In this document: piece by piece, positions 29,711 through 36,992 of the stretch
Numbering within the stretch: position 1 is the first letter of the stretch
Layout of the letters: every line of letters begins with the position of its first letter
Assembly (NCBI GenBank): GCA_046152925.1
Contig: JBJXFX010000158.1
Location: forward strand, 1 to 38,928
Source of the DNA: CAMAUF01 sp046152925
Lineage (GTDB): Bacteria > Chloroflexota > Dehalococcoidia > Tepidiformales > Tepidiformaceae
Length of the DNA stretch: 38,928 bases
Direction: 5' to 3'
The notes under the pieces: model-generated
The model's input: the letters and a program-made list of their open reading frames with translations, nothing else
Told to the model about the DNA's origin: nothing
The model's database searches: none
Made by a program: the position numbers and the translations under genes

Positions 29711-30576
29711 CCGTCCCCCGCTGGTGTTTGGACGCGCCACCAGCGGAGGCCGTCGCTCTGTTGTGGACCCGTCTGGATGACCACGGCGGTCCCGTCGGCG
29801 ATGCAGTCGACCGGGGGCTGATCCAAACCTGGCCCCTGCCGCACGCGGAGGCAATCGCCGGTCCCGGCAACCACCACGCGGTCGCCCGCTTTGAACTTGC
29901 CGGTCACCGCCGCGGTGGGCGTCCCCGGGGCGAGGGTCGGCGTGACGGTCGGCGTTTGGGAGGGCGCGAGGGTCGGGCTCGGGCCCGCGGTCGGCGTGTC
30001 CACGAGCGGCGAAACGGTCACTCCGGCGTCGGCCGCCTCGCGGGCGGGATCGCCGCCGCCAAACAGCCAATCGGCGACGAAGATTACTGTGGTCGCGACC
30101 ACGATGGCGACCGCCACGGCTGCGGGCACGTACCAATAGGCCATGAACTTTCTGCGTCCGTAAATCTTCGGAAGCGTCTTCTTCACCGCCTCGGGGCCAT
30201 CGGGGGGCGGGGCATAGCGCTTCGGCGGGCTCGGGCGGTAATCCGACTGGATGGGCTGTTGCGCCCGCGTCAGTTCCGCCAAGTCGGCGCCGATCAGCGG
30301 CTCGCCGAGGTCGGGTGGCACGTAGACTCGAGGCGTCCGGGTTTGTGGAGGAGACAGTGGGGTCTCTGCGCCGCTGGGGAAGAGGACGATCCGCGCCCGG
30401 GTGTAGGCGATCGCCTCGGGGATGCGCCGGTGGTCGCCCTCCGTGGTGCAGCCGTCGTTCCGGACCCAGCAGGCGGGATGCAGCATGACCTGGCAGCCGG
30501 CACAGCGGAGCACGGCTTCGCCAGGGATGAACGAGCGGTCGCAGAGCGGACAGAAGCGCTGTTGCGCGTCGGCCAT
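29677..30576 (-). CDS. Membrane protein with N-terminal RING-like zinc finger and C-terminal SH3 domain
   Basis: A 299-residue three-part protein. Residues 9-43 form a cross-brace-like zinc finger: Cys9/Cys12, Cys25/Cys28, His33/Cys36 and Cys43, as in the prokaryotic RING family. A Pro-rich cytoplasmic linker leads to a basic patch and one membrane helix (YVPAAVAVAIVVATTVIFVADWLF). Outside are a Thr/Pro-rich spacer and a bacterial SH3 domain (GDRVVVAGTGDCLRVRQGPGLDQ... WWRVQTPAGDGWAAEDYL). The finger could bind cytoplasmic partners and the SH3 domain the cell wall. GGAG eight bases before the ATG at 30576 sets the start. Confidence 0.82.
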   Translation of the reverse strand: MADAQQRFCPLCDRSFIPGEAVLRCAGCQVMLHPACWVRNDGCTTEGDHRRIPEAIAYTRARIVLFPSGAETPLSPPQTRTPRVYVPPDLGEPLIGADLAELTRAQQPIQSDYRPSPPKRYAPPPDGPEAVKKTLPKIYGRRKFMAYWYVPAAVAVAIVVATTVIFVADWLFGGGDPAREAADAGVTVSPLVDTPTAGPSPTLAPSQTPTVTPTLAPGTPTAAVTGKFKAGDRVVVAGTGDCLRVRQGPGLDQPPVDCIADGTAVVIQTGPQQSDGLRWWRVQTPAGDGWAAEDYLSAP

Positions 30577-30659
30577 GGCCTCACTCCGAAGCGCGGGAAT
30601 CCGGTTGAGCGCCGCCGTCATCATGGGCTACGGACGACAATGAGGCGAGAAAGGTTCCG

Positions 30660-31580
30660 TCAGGGTGTCCAGGCTGCGAGTGCGTCATGTACCTCACGCC
30701 GGGATGGATAGGACGGGGCCGCGCCCACTTTGGTGACCGAGAGCCCAGCGACCACGCTCGCGAAGCGGACGGCGTCCGCCGTGGCCCGTCCTTCGGCGAG
30801 CCCAACGGCAAGCGCCGCGCAAAAGGCGTCGCCAGCGCCCACGGTGTCGACCGCCGTGACAGGCAAGGCCGCGGAGGCGCCGTTGCCGTCGTCGCCGGCC
30901 CAAACAACGCCATCGGGGCCAAGCGTCACGGCGACCAGGCGCGGCCCGTTCGCAGCGAGCGCCATGGCCTGGCCCAGCGGGTCCCGTGCACTGGGGGCGA
31001 GCATCGCCGCTTCGACCTCGTTGACGACGAGGACATCGACCAACGGCCAAAGCTCGGGCGGCAACGGTTGGGCCGGGGCCGGGTTCAAGAGAAATCGCGT
31101 GCCCGCGGCACGAGCGATGGCGGCCGCGACGACCACCGCCGTCATTGGCGTTTCGAACTGGGCGACGAGGACATCGGCCTCCGCGATCAGGCCGCGCGAC
31201 GCCTCCGCCTGATCGACGCCGAGCGTGAGGTTGGCGCCGGGCGCGGCAAGGATGCTGTTGCCACCGCCAGGAAGCACGACCGGCACCGCAACGCCCGACG
31301 GCGTCCGGGTGTCGACGGTCACGTCGGCGTCATTGACACCCTCGGCCCGCAATGTCTCGCGCAGCAGGGCGCCGAGCGCGTCATCGCCGACCCGTCCGAT
31401 CACGGCGGACGTCGCCCCGAGCCTGCTGGCGGCGACTGCCGCGTTGAGCCCCTTGCCGCCCGGAAAGATCCCCGACCGATCGGCGAACAGCGTCTCGCCC
31501 GCGAGCGGGAGGCGGGGCATTTGGAGGACGAGGTCGACGGTGCAGCTCCCGAGGACGACTAATTTGGGCGGGCGAGTCAC
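30660..31580 (-). CDS. rbsK: PfkB-family carbohydrate kinase, ribokinase-like
   Basis: A 306-residue kinase of the ribokinase group. VVLGSCTVDLVLQMPRLPLAGET, GIFPGGKGLNAAVAASRLGA (sugar binding, GGKG) and AVDTVGAGDAFCAALAVGLAEG (anion hole and catalytic Asp) are intact; NPAPAQPLP and NEVEAAML also match ribokinase. D-ribose is the best guess and fits rpiB further along, but other sugars are possible, so the symbol is tentative. GTG at 31580 is preferred over 31583 because TACGCT lies six bases upstream. It is divergent from the FMN reductase gene. Confidence 0.88.
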   Translation of the reverse strand: MTRPPKLVVLGSCTVDLVLQMPRLPLAGETLFADRSGIFPGGKGLNAAVAASRLGATSAVIGRVGDDALGALLRETLRAEGVNDADVTVDTRTPSGVAVPVVLPGGGNSILAAPGANLTLGVDQAEASRGLIAEADVLVAQFETPMTAVVVAAAIARAAGTRFLLNPAPAQPLPPELWPLVDVLVVNEVEAAMLAPSARDPLGQAMALAANGPRLVAVTLGPDGVVWAGDDGNGASAALPVTAVDTVGAGDAFCAALAVGLAEGRATADAVRFASVVAGLSVTKVGAAPSYPSRREVHDALAAWTP

Positions 31581-31586
31581 CACCCG

Positions 31587-31592
31587 AGCGTA
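31587..31592 (-). promoter_or_regulatory. Putative leaderless -10 box of the PfkB-family gene
   Basis: TACGCT on the minus strand ends six bases before the GTG at 31580. Confidence 0.45.
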
Positions 31593-31631
31593 CACCTGGC
31601 GCGGTCCATCGCGTGTTTGCTGGCCGCCGCG

Positions 31632-31637
31632 TACCCT
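31632..31637 (+). promoter_or_regulatory. Putative leaderless -10 box of the FMN reductase gene
   Basis: TACCCT ends six bases before the ATG at 31644; no ribosome binding site is visible. Confidence 0.45.
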
Positions 31638-31643
31638 CCGGCG

Positions 31644-32195
31644 ATGGCATTCCGCGTCCTCGGCGTCAACGGTAGTCTTCGCGCTGGCAGCACGGCCGAC
31701 CGCGCGCTTCGCTTTGCGCTGGCCGCACTGACAGCGGAGGGCGCCATCTGCGAGGCGTTCGAAATCGCCTCCCTGCCGCTGTTCGATGGGCGCGAGGAGG
31801 ACCAATACCCCGCCGCGGTCGCCGCGTGGCGGGCGGCGTGTTCGGCCGCCGACGGGTTGATCATCGCGACGCCGTCGTTCCATGGGTCGTTGCCGGGCGG
31901 CCTGAAGAACGCGCTCGACTTCTTGGATGAACCGCACGTCGGCGGGAAGCCGGTCGCGATGATCGGCATCGCTGCTGGCGACGCCGAGCCCGGCGCCGCC
32001 GAGACCGTGAAGGTGCTGCGGCACATCCGCGCGGTGACAGCGATCCCGGACGTGGTCGTTTCGCGGTCGGGCCAGCATTGGGGCCCGGGCGACCGGCCGG
32101 CGAATGCGGGTGTGGCGATTGCGATCGGCAAGGTCGCGGCCGACCTGGTGGCACTCTGTAAGCTCCGTGAAAGCGGCGATCTTCCGCAACCATGA
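31644..32195 (+). CDS. NADPH-dependent FMN reductase family protein
   Basis: Flavodoxin-fold oxidoreductase of 183 residues. VNGSLRAGSTADRALRFAL binds the FMN phosphate, and ATPSFHGSLPGGLKNALDFL is the second flavin loop of the family (usually TPEY..S.PG.LKNA.D). It probably reduces FMN, quinones or azo compounds with NAD(P)H; the substrate is not set by the sequence. The ATG of the Nudix gene overlaps its stop (ATGA), so both are translated from one message. Confidence 0.9.
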   Translation: MAFRVLGVNGSLRAGSTADRALRFALAALTAEGAICEAFEIASLPLFDGREEDQYPAAVAAWRAACSAADGLIIATPSFHGSLPGGLKNALDFLDEPHVGGKPVAMIGIAAGDAEPGAAETVKVLRHIRAVTAIPDVVVSRSGQHWGPGDRPANAGVAIAIGKVAADLVALCKLRESGDLPQP

Positions 32196-32821
32196 CGGTT
32201 ACACCTGCTCCGCCTGTTACACCTGCTCCGCCTGTTACACCTGCTCCGCCTGTTACACCTGCTCCGCCTGTTACACCTGCGACGCCGGCCACACCACCCT
32301 CGCCCGATGACGGCGGCGGCCGCTTCTGCGTCCATTGCGGCGGGCCGCGGGCGTTCGACCCCGAAGGGGCGCGCGCGCCGCGCTGCCCCGCCTGCGGCCA
32401 CGTCCGCTACCGCAACCCGGCGGTCGGGGTCGCGGTGATTGTGCGGGATGCGCACGGGCGAGTGCTTCTCGGAAGGCGGGCGAAGGGCGCTTATGCCGGG
32501 CTTTGGTGCATCCCCTGCGGCTACGTCGAATGGGGCGAAGAGGTGCGAGCCTGCGCGGAACGCGAGTTCGAGGAAGAGACCGGGCTCGTCGTCCGCGCGG
32601 GCGAGGTCGAAGCGGTGCATTCGAACTTCCACAACGCCGCCCAGCTCACGGTGGGCATCTGGTTCGAAGGGTCAATCCTCGGCGGCGAACTGCACCCGAA
32701 GGACGGCGAGCTCGATGACCTGCGTTACGTCGACCCGGCGGCGCCACCGCCGCTCGCCTTCCCGACGGACGCGGTCGTGCTCGCGGACATCGCAGCCAAG
32801 CACGCAGGGCGCGGCCAATAG
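32192..32821 (+). CDS. Nudix hydrolase with zinc ribbon and repeat-encoded N-terminus
   Basis: A 209-residue Nudix protein. After the start come four perfect copies of the hexapeptide VTPAPP coded by an 18-base repeat, then a zinc ribbon (Cys46, Cys49, Cys65, Cys68) and the Nudix domain with an exact box at about 110-132 (GYVEWGEEVRACAEREFEEETGL). The order zinc ribbon-Nudix resembles NudC-like NADH pyrophosphatases and ADP-ribose pyrophosphatases, so a dinucleotide substrate is plausible. Coupling to an NADPH-dependent FMN reductase fits nucleotide-cofactor turnover. The last 97 bases overlap the convergent sodX frame. Confidence 0.9.
   Translation: MTVTPAPPVTPAPPVTPAPPVTPAPPVTPATPATPPSPDDGGGRFCVHCGGPRAFDPEGARAPRCPACGHVRYRNPAVGVAVIVRDAHGRVLLGRRAKGAYAGLWCIPCGYVEWGEEVRACAEREFEEETGLVVRAGEVEAVHSNFHNAAQLTVGIWFEGSILGGELHPKDGELDDLRYVDPAAPPPLAFPTDAVVLADIAAKHAGRGQ
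32198..32280. repeat. 18-bp in-frame tandem repeat
   Basis: GTTACACCTGCTCCGCCT occurs four times without a single change (32198-32269), followed by an 11-base partial copy. Because 18 is a multiple of three, copy-number change would alter only the length of the Nudix N-terminus. Confidence 0.95.
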
Positions 32822-33201
32822 CGCGCCACCACCCGCCCAGCGACGAGGCGCAGCGGGACAACGCCAAAGACCCGGCTATCCGTGCTCTCATCGGTGTTGT
32901 CGCCTTCGACCCACAGCCCTTCAGCTTCGACGCGGATGACGCGCTTGATGAGCTCGCGGCCAAGCTCGCGGGGGTCGGTGCAGACGACGATCTCTCCAGC
33001 GCGTGGGAGGCGGCGGCGATAGACGCGGGTGTCCACGACTGTCCAGTCACCGTCCTCCAAGGCGGGCATCATCGAGCGGCCGGAAACGGAGTACCGCTGA
33101 TAGCGCCGAAGCCAAAGGGCTGCCAGCCCGCCGAGGGCTACGGGCACGAAAAAGGCGGCCCACTGGCGCGGGCCGCCTTTCTGTTGGTCCGGAATGGGCA
33201 A
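32725..33201 (-). CDS. sodX: Nickel-type superoxide dismutase maturation protease (S26 family)
   Basis: Signal-peptidase-like serine protease that removes the leader of NiSOD so that the His-Cys nickel hook is exposed. One membrane helix (AAFFVPVALGGLAALWLRRY) precedes the catalytic Ser43 (VSGRSMMPALEDGD) and Lys86 (ELIKRVIRV); the S26 box VEGDNTDESTDSRVFGVVP follows. The frame opens with a TTG at 33201, two bases after sodN, but the first 17 codons form a terminator hairpin, so the real start may be the GTG at 33147. The last 30 residues after RYWP are low-complexity and antisense to the Nudix gene, suggesting loss of an earlier stop. Confidence 0.87.
   Translation of the reverse strand: MPIPDQQKGGPRQWAAFFVPVALGGLAALWLRRYQRYSVSGRSMMPALEDGDWTVVDTRVYRRRLPRAGEIVVCTDPRELGRELIKRVIRVEAEGLWVEGDNTDESTDSRVFGVVPLRLVAGRVVARYWPRPACLAAMSASTTASVGKASGGGAAGST
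33149..33180 (-). terminator. Intrinsic terminator between sodN and sodX
   Basis: A perfect 11-bp stem AAAGGCGGCCC/GGGCCGCCTTT (arms 33170-33180 and 33151-33161) with an eight-base loop. On the minus strand it ends in a run of five T. It lies 24 bases after the sodN stop and inside the presumed beginning of sodX. Confidence 0.75.
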
Positions 33202-33203
33202 GC

Positions 33204-33647
33204 CTAGCCCGCGCGATAGAACGCGACTTCGCGGTTCTTCGTCTTCCAGTAGGCGTTGTGGATCTTCTCAATCGCGCCGAGCAAAGCCTCGCCGTTGTCG
33301 GGGTTCGACTCGGTCTTGTTCTTCGAGCAGAGTTTGGCGGCCTGCCAGAACATGTCGTGGAGGTCGGGCACGGCAGCCAGGTGGTCCGGCTTGAAGTAGT
33401 CGTGCCAAAGGATGTCGAGCTCTTTCTTGCAGAGCTCGGCCTGCTGCTCCTTGATAGCGATGAAGCGGACGCGCGTGTTCTGGGACGCGAGGTCCTGCCC
33501 GTCGCCGAGGGCGGCGAGCTTCTTCTCCATGGAGAGGACGGCTTCGGCGGCGATGCGGGCGGCGGCGGGGTCATAGACGCCGCAGGGGCCATCGCAGTGG
33601 GCAGAGGCGGCCTTGGCCGGGCGGAGGAAGCGGGTCAACAGGGTCAT
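33204..33647 (-). CDS. sodN: Nickel superoxide dismutase
   Basis: Dismutates superoxide in the cytoplasm using nickel. 147 residues: a 16-residue leader (MTLLTRFLRPAKAASA) and the mature start His17-Cys18-Asp-Gly-Pro21-Cys22-Gly-Val-Tyr25, the complete Ni-hook HCxxPCxxY. The following four-helix bundle (IAAEAVLSMEKKLAAL, ELCKKELDILWHDYFKPDHLAAVPDLHDMFWQAAKLCSKNK) matches family length. The leader would be cut by the sodX product encoded next. AAAGGAG eight bases before the ATG is a strong ribosome binding site, in line with high expression. A consensus TATAAT lies about 70 bases upstream. Confidence 0.96.
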   Translation of the reverse strand: MTLLTRFLRPAKAASAHCDGPCGVYDPAAARIAAEAVLSMEKKLAALGDGQDLASQNTRVRFIAIKEQQAELCKKELDILWHDYFKPDHLAAVPDLHDMFWQAAKLCSKNKTESNPDNGEALLGAIEKIHNAYWKTKNREVAFYRAG

Positions 33648-33717
33648 GGCGTGGACTCCTTTGTGTCTCGGGAAATCGGGCCCTTGCCGACGGCGCCGGA
33701 AGGGGTAACAGCCGTTG

Positions 33718-33723
33718 ATTATA
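33718..33723 (-). promoter_or_regulatory. -10 box of sodN
   Basis: A perfect TATAAT on the minus strand, about 70 bases before the ATG. No convincing -35 hexamer is present; that position is taken by the palindrome at 33739-33752, which suggests an activator- or repressor-controlled promoter. Confidence 0.55.
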
Positions 33724-33738
33724 GGGCCGGACGGCCAA

Positions 33739-33752
33739 GTTTGTGCGCAAAC
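33739..33752. promoter_or_regulatory. Palindrome over the sodN -35 region
   Basis: GTTTGTGCGCAAAC has perfect five-base arms around a four-base centre. It covers the -35 position of the TATAAT promoter and could be the site of a nickel- or redox-responsive regulator; no regulator gene is adjacent. Confidence 0.4.
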
Positions 33753-33789
33753 CGGCAGGGGTGGCATCACGCATGGAGCGAGGATCGAT

Positions 33790-33966
33790 ATTTGAACGGG
33801 CGTGCTCAGTGCACCGAGCGGCGCCTAACGTGGCGGCTGAGTGCGATGCGACGCGCGGGCCCTCACCCCAGCGAAGTACCCGTCTCCCGACTTCGCGGGA
33901 GAGGGGTGTTTATGTCTCCCTAACAGGGCAATCGCCTTTCGGCGGCCCAAGGCGGCCTCACGCATG
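33790..33966. repeat. Dispersed repeat, copy 3
   Basis: Shares GTGCGATGCGACGCGC and GTTTATGTCTCC with copy 2 and the CTCCCGACTTCGCGGGAGA hairpin core with copy 1, but is otherwise more diverged. It is the main content of the gap between sodN and rpiB; the first part of that gap holds the sodN promoter. Confidence 0.62.
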
Positions 33967-34020
33967 GATCCCGGCACGTCCGTCGGGGATACTGGCATCA
34001 ATCCCCTTGCGGAGCCCCGT

Positions 34021-34485
34021 ATGATCCTCGCATTCGGCGCCGACCACGCCGGATACCAGCTCAAGGCCCACCTTGCCTCGGTCGCGGACCGCCTTGGACA
34101 CACGATCCTCGACCTTGGCACCTGCACGAGCGAGAGCGTCGACTACCCGGACTTCGGCGAGGCGGTCGCGCGCGCGGTGGTCGAAGGGCGGGCCGAACGG
34201 GGCGTCGTCATCTGTAGCAACGGCGTGGGCATCAGTATTTCGGCGAACAAGGTGCCGGGAATCCGCTGCGCGCTCTGCCACACCTCCTGGGGTGCGATGC
34301 GCGCCCGCCAACACGTCGACGCCAACGTCCTCGCCTTGGGGGCCCTGGAAATCGGGACCGCAATCGCCGAGGAAATCCTTACGGCGTTCCTCACCTACGA
34401 GTGGGAAGGCGGCCGCCACGCGCGCCGCGTCGCGAAGGTGATGGATATCGAGCGCCGGGGAATCGGGGCGGAGGTCGCACCTTGA
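34021..34485 (+). CDS. rpiB: Ribose-5-phosphate isomerase B
   Basis: Interconverts ribulose 5-phosphate and ribose 5-phosphate. 154 residues of the RpiB/LacAB family: FGADHAGYQLKAHLA (Asp8-His9), VDYPDFGEAVARAV, GVVICSNGVGISISANKVPGIRCAL with the catalytic Cys65, and HVDANVLALGALEIG. The usual CGTGIG loop is CSNGVG here, a conservative change seen in some relatives. CGGAG about seven bases before the ATG supports the start. Its stop overlaps the TTG of pgk (TTGA), which begins a five-gene operon of central metabolism. Confidence 0.93.
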   Translation: MILAFGADHAGYQLKAHLASVADRLGHTILDLGTCTSESVDYPDFGEAVARAVVEGRAERGVVICSNGVGISISANKVPGIRCALCHTSWGAMRARQHVDANVLALGALEIGTAIAEEILTAFLTYEWEGGRHARRVAKVMDIERRGIGAEVAP

Positions 34486-35675
34486 GCGAATCATCGATCG
34501 GCAAGAAGACGGTCCGCGACATCGACGTTGCCGGAAAACGCGTCCTCGTCCGTGCGGACCTCAACGTCCCGCTGGCGGACGGGGCCGTCGCCGACGACAC
34601 GCGCATCCGTGAGAGCCTTCCGACCATCCAGTACCTCCTGGACCACGGCGCCAAAGTGATTGTCTGTTCCCACCTCGGGCGGCCGAAGGGGCGAGACGAA
34701 TCGCTCTCGCTTGCTCCCGTGGCCGGACGGCTGGGCAACCTGCTCGAACGTGAGGTGACGCTCGCGCCGGACTGCGTCGGGGCTGAAACGGCCGCCGCCG
34801 TGGCGAAGACCCCTGCGAGCGCCGTCGTCCTGCTGGAGAACCTCCGCTTCCACAAGGAAGAGGAGGCGAACGACGCCGGTTTCGCCGCGCAGCTCGCATC
34901 GCTCGCGGAGATCTACGTGAACGACGCATTCGGCGCCGCCCACCGCGCACACGCGTCGACCGAAGGCGTCGCGCGTATCTTGCCGGCCGTCGCGGGCCTG
35001 CTGATGGAAAAAGAGGTCCGCTATCTGAGCGCGCTTGTCGCCAACCCGCCCAAGCCGTTCGCGGCGGTCGTCGGTGGGGCGAAGGTGAGTTCGAAGATCG
35101 CGGCGATCAACCATCTCCTGCCAAAAGTCGACCTTCTGCTGGTCGGCGGAGGCATGGCGAACACGTTCCTCAAAGCGAAGGGCGTCGATGTCCAGGCATC
35201 ACTGGTCGAAGACGAACAGCTCGAGGTCGCGCGCTCGATCATGGCCTCGGCCGAGGCCCGCGGCGTCCGGGTCCTGTTGCCGACGGATGTCGTCTGCAGC
35301 GACCGGTTCGGGGTGGACGGGCGGATCGAAGTCACGGCGGCCGACGCCGTGCCGGAAGGAAGCATGATCCTGGACATCGGACCGCAGACCGTGGGCGCCT
35401 ACGGGGAGGCGCTGCGCACCATGAAGGCCGTCGTTTGGAACGGGCCGATGGGGGTATTCGAGATGGCGCCGTTCGCCCGCGGTTCGTTCGCGCTGGCGCG
35501 GACCATCGCTTCGCTGCATGCGACCACCGTGGTAGGCGGGGGCGAAACCGCCCAATTGGTCGCCGAAGCGGGGGTCGCCGAGCAGATCACCCACGTCTCC
35601 ACGGGGGGCGGCGCCTCCTTGGAGATGCTTGAAGGCCGCGTCTTGCCGGGCGTCGCGGCCCTGATGGACGTTTAG
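34482..35675 (+). CDS. pgk: Phosphoglycerate kinase
   Basis: Glycolytic enzyme making ATP from 1,3-bisphosphoglycerate. 397 residues, standard for bacteria. VLVRADLNVPLADG, CSHLGRPKG, LLENLRFHKEEEAND, YVNDAFGAAHRAHAST, AVVGGAKVSSKI, LLLVGGGMANTFLKAKG and the C-terminal VSTGGGASLEMLEG are intact. The nucleotide loop reads GGGETAQ where GGGDS is usual. TTG start at 34482 has GGAGG seven bases upstream (34470-34474) and overlaps the rpiB stop by four bases. Confidence 0.96.
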   Translation: MSESSIGKKTVRDIDVAGKRVLVRADLNVPLADGAVADDTRIRESLPTIQYLLDHGAKVIVCSHLGRPKGRDESLSLAPVAGRLGNLLEREVTLAPDCVGAETAAAVAKTPASAVVLLENLRFHKEEEANDAGFAAQLASLAEIYVNDAFGAAHRAHASTEGVARILPAVAGLLMEKEVRYLSALVANPPKPFAAVVGGAKVSSKIAAINHLLPKVDLLLVGGGMANTFLKAKGVDVQASLVEDEQLEVARSIMASAEARGVRVLLPTDVVCSDRFGVDGRIEVTAADAVPEGSMILDIGPQTVGAYGEALRTMKAVVWNGPMGVFEMAPFARGSFALARTIASLHATTVVGGGETAQLVAEAGVAEQITHVSTGGGASLEMLEGRVLPGVAALMDV

Positions 35676-35678
35676 CCC

Positions 35679-36239
35679 ATGCTTTTCGTGTTTCGACGCA
35701 TGCGTGTCTTCCAGGCGCTCCTCGCCATCGCAGCGCTTTGCCTCGGGATCGGCTGCGTGTTCGCGGTCAACGCGATGGTGGACGACGGCGACTGGTGGAT
35801 GCTGCCGGTCGCCGGCATCCTCGGGCTCGCGTTCTTCTGGCTGTTCACCATGGCCCTGAAGACGCCCACCTCGTACGTCGCCATTTCCGACGAGCGGACG
35901 CGAATCCGGTTCGCGGGCTTCGTCGACACCGTGGTTGATAACCGCGACATCGTGTCGGCGCGAGTCGTCCGCTTCCCGCTGGTCGGCGGGCTCGGCGTGC
36001 GCACCAACTTCCGCGGGACCGTGGCGCTGACCACCGCGTTCGGCGAATGCGCCGAGCTCAAGTTCAGGAAGCCGATCCGCGTCTGGGTGATCCCGAAGAT
36101 CCTGCCGGCGAAGGCGTCGACGCTCGTCCTCTCCATCAAGAACCCGCAGAAGCTCGCGGACCGATTCGCGGGGAAAGGGGGCGCGCCGGCCACCGCAAGC
36201 GCCGCCCCGAGCCTCAAGCCCAGACGGAAGTCGAGGTAA
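35679..36239 (+). CDS. Two-helix membrane protein with PH-like domain, unknown function
   Basis: A 186-residue protein placed between pgk and tpiA. Two hydrophobic helices near the N-terminus (FQALLAIAALCLGIGCVFAV and MLPVAGILGLAFFWLFTMAL) are followed by a cytoplasmic domain of strands (SYVAISDERTRIRFAGFVDTVVDNRDIVSARVV, GTVALTTAFGECAELKF, IRVWVIPKILPAKASTLVLSIKNPQKLAD) that looks like the bacterial PH (YdbT-like) arrangement, ending in a basic tail. The gap to pgk is three bases and to tpiA four, so it is co-transcribed with glycolytic genes. No role can be given. Confidence 0.75.
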   Translation: MLFVFRRMRVFQALLAIAALCLGIGCVFAVNAMVDDGDWWMLPVAGILGLAFFWLFTMALKTPTSYVAISDERTRIRFAGFVDTVVDNRDIVSARVVRFPLVGGLGVRTNFRGTVALTTAFGECAELKFRKPIRVWVIPKILPAKASTLVLSIKNPQKLADRFAGKGGAPATASAAPSLKPRRKSR

Positions 36240-36243
36240 GCCG

Positions 36244-36990
36244 ATGCGCAGGCCGTTCGTTGCTGGCAATTGGAAGATGAACACGACCGAGGCGGAGGCC
36301 CTCGCCCTGGCAACGGGCGTGGCGGCCGCGGCGGGCGGGGCCGCCTGCGATGTCGCCGTCTGCGTGCCCTTCCCCTACCTCGCGCCGGTGAAGGCAGCGC
36401 TGGCCGGTTCCAGCGTGGGCCTCGGCGCGCAAGACGTGTATTGGGAGGCGAAGGGCGCTTTCACGGGCGAGGTCAGCACGGCGATGCTGTCGGACTACTG
36501 CCGCTACGTGATCATCGGCCACAGCGAGCGGCGTCAGTTCTTCGGCGACACCGACGCGTGGGTGAACAAGAAGCTCGCCGCCGTACTCGCCTCGCCGCTC
36601 GACGCGATCCTGTGCGTCGGCGAGACGTTGGCCGAGCGCCGGGCGGGCGAGACGGAAGCCGTGCTCGCGCGCCAGATCCGGGAGGGGCTCGCCGGGATCG
36701 TGCTGACGCCGCGGGTGACCGTCGCGTATGAACCCGTCTGGGCGATCGGTACGGGCGAAGTCGCCACGCCGGAGGTCGCCCAGGAGACCTGCGCGTTCGT
36801 ACGGGCCCAACTCAGGGCGGCGGGCGGCGCCGTGGCGGAAGACATCCGGATCCAGTACGGCGGGAGCGTCAACCCCGAGAACGCCGCGGGCTTGCTCGGC
36901 CTCCCGGATATCGACGGCGCGCTGGTGGGCGGCGCCTCGCTCAAGGCCGACCAGTTCGCGGCGATCATCGCCGCGGCGCGCAAGGCCTAA
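36244..36990 (+). CDS. tpiA: Triosephosphate isomerase
   Basis: Interconverts dihydroxyacetone phosphate and glyceraldehyde 3-phosphate. 248 residues with FVAGNWKMN (Lys11), YVIIGHSERRQFFGD (catalytic His), VAYEPVWAIGTGEVATPEVAQ (catalytic Glu and loop 6) and IQYGGSVNPENAAGLLGLPDIDGALVGGASLK. All catalytic residues are present. GAGG seven bases before the ATG sets the start. miaA follows after two bases. Confidence 0.97.
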   Translation: MRRPFVAGNWKMNTTEAEALALATGVAAAAGGAACDVAVCVPFPYLAPVKAALAGSSVGLGAQDVYWEAKGAFTGEVSTAMLSDYCRYVIIGHSERRQFFGDTDAWVNKKLAAVLASPLDAILCVGETLAERRAGETEAVLARQIREGLAGIVLTPRVTVAYEPVWAIGTGEVATPEVAQETCAFVRAQLRAAGGAVAEDIRIQYGGSVNPENAAGLLGLPDIDGALVGGASLKADQFAAIIAAARKA

Positions 36991-36992
36991 CC

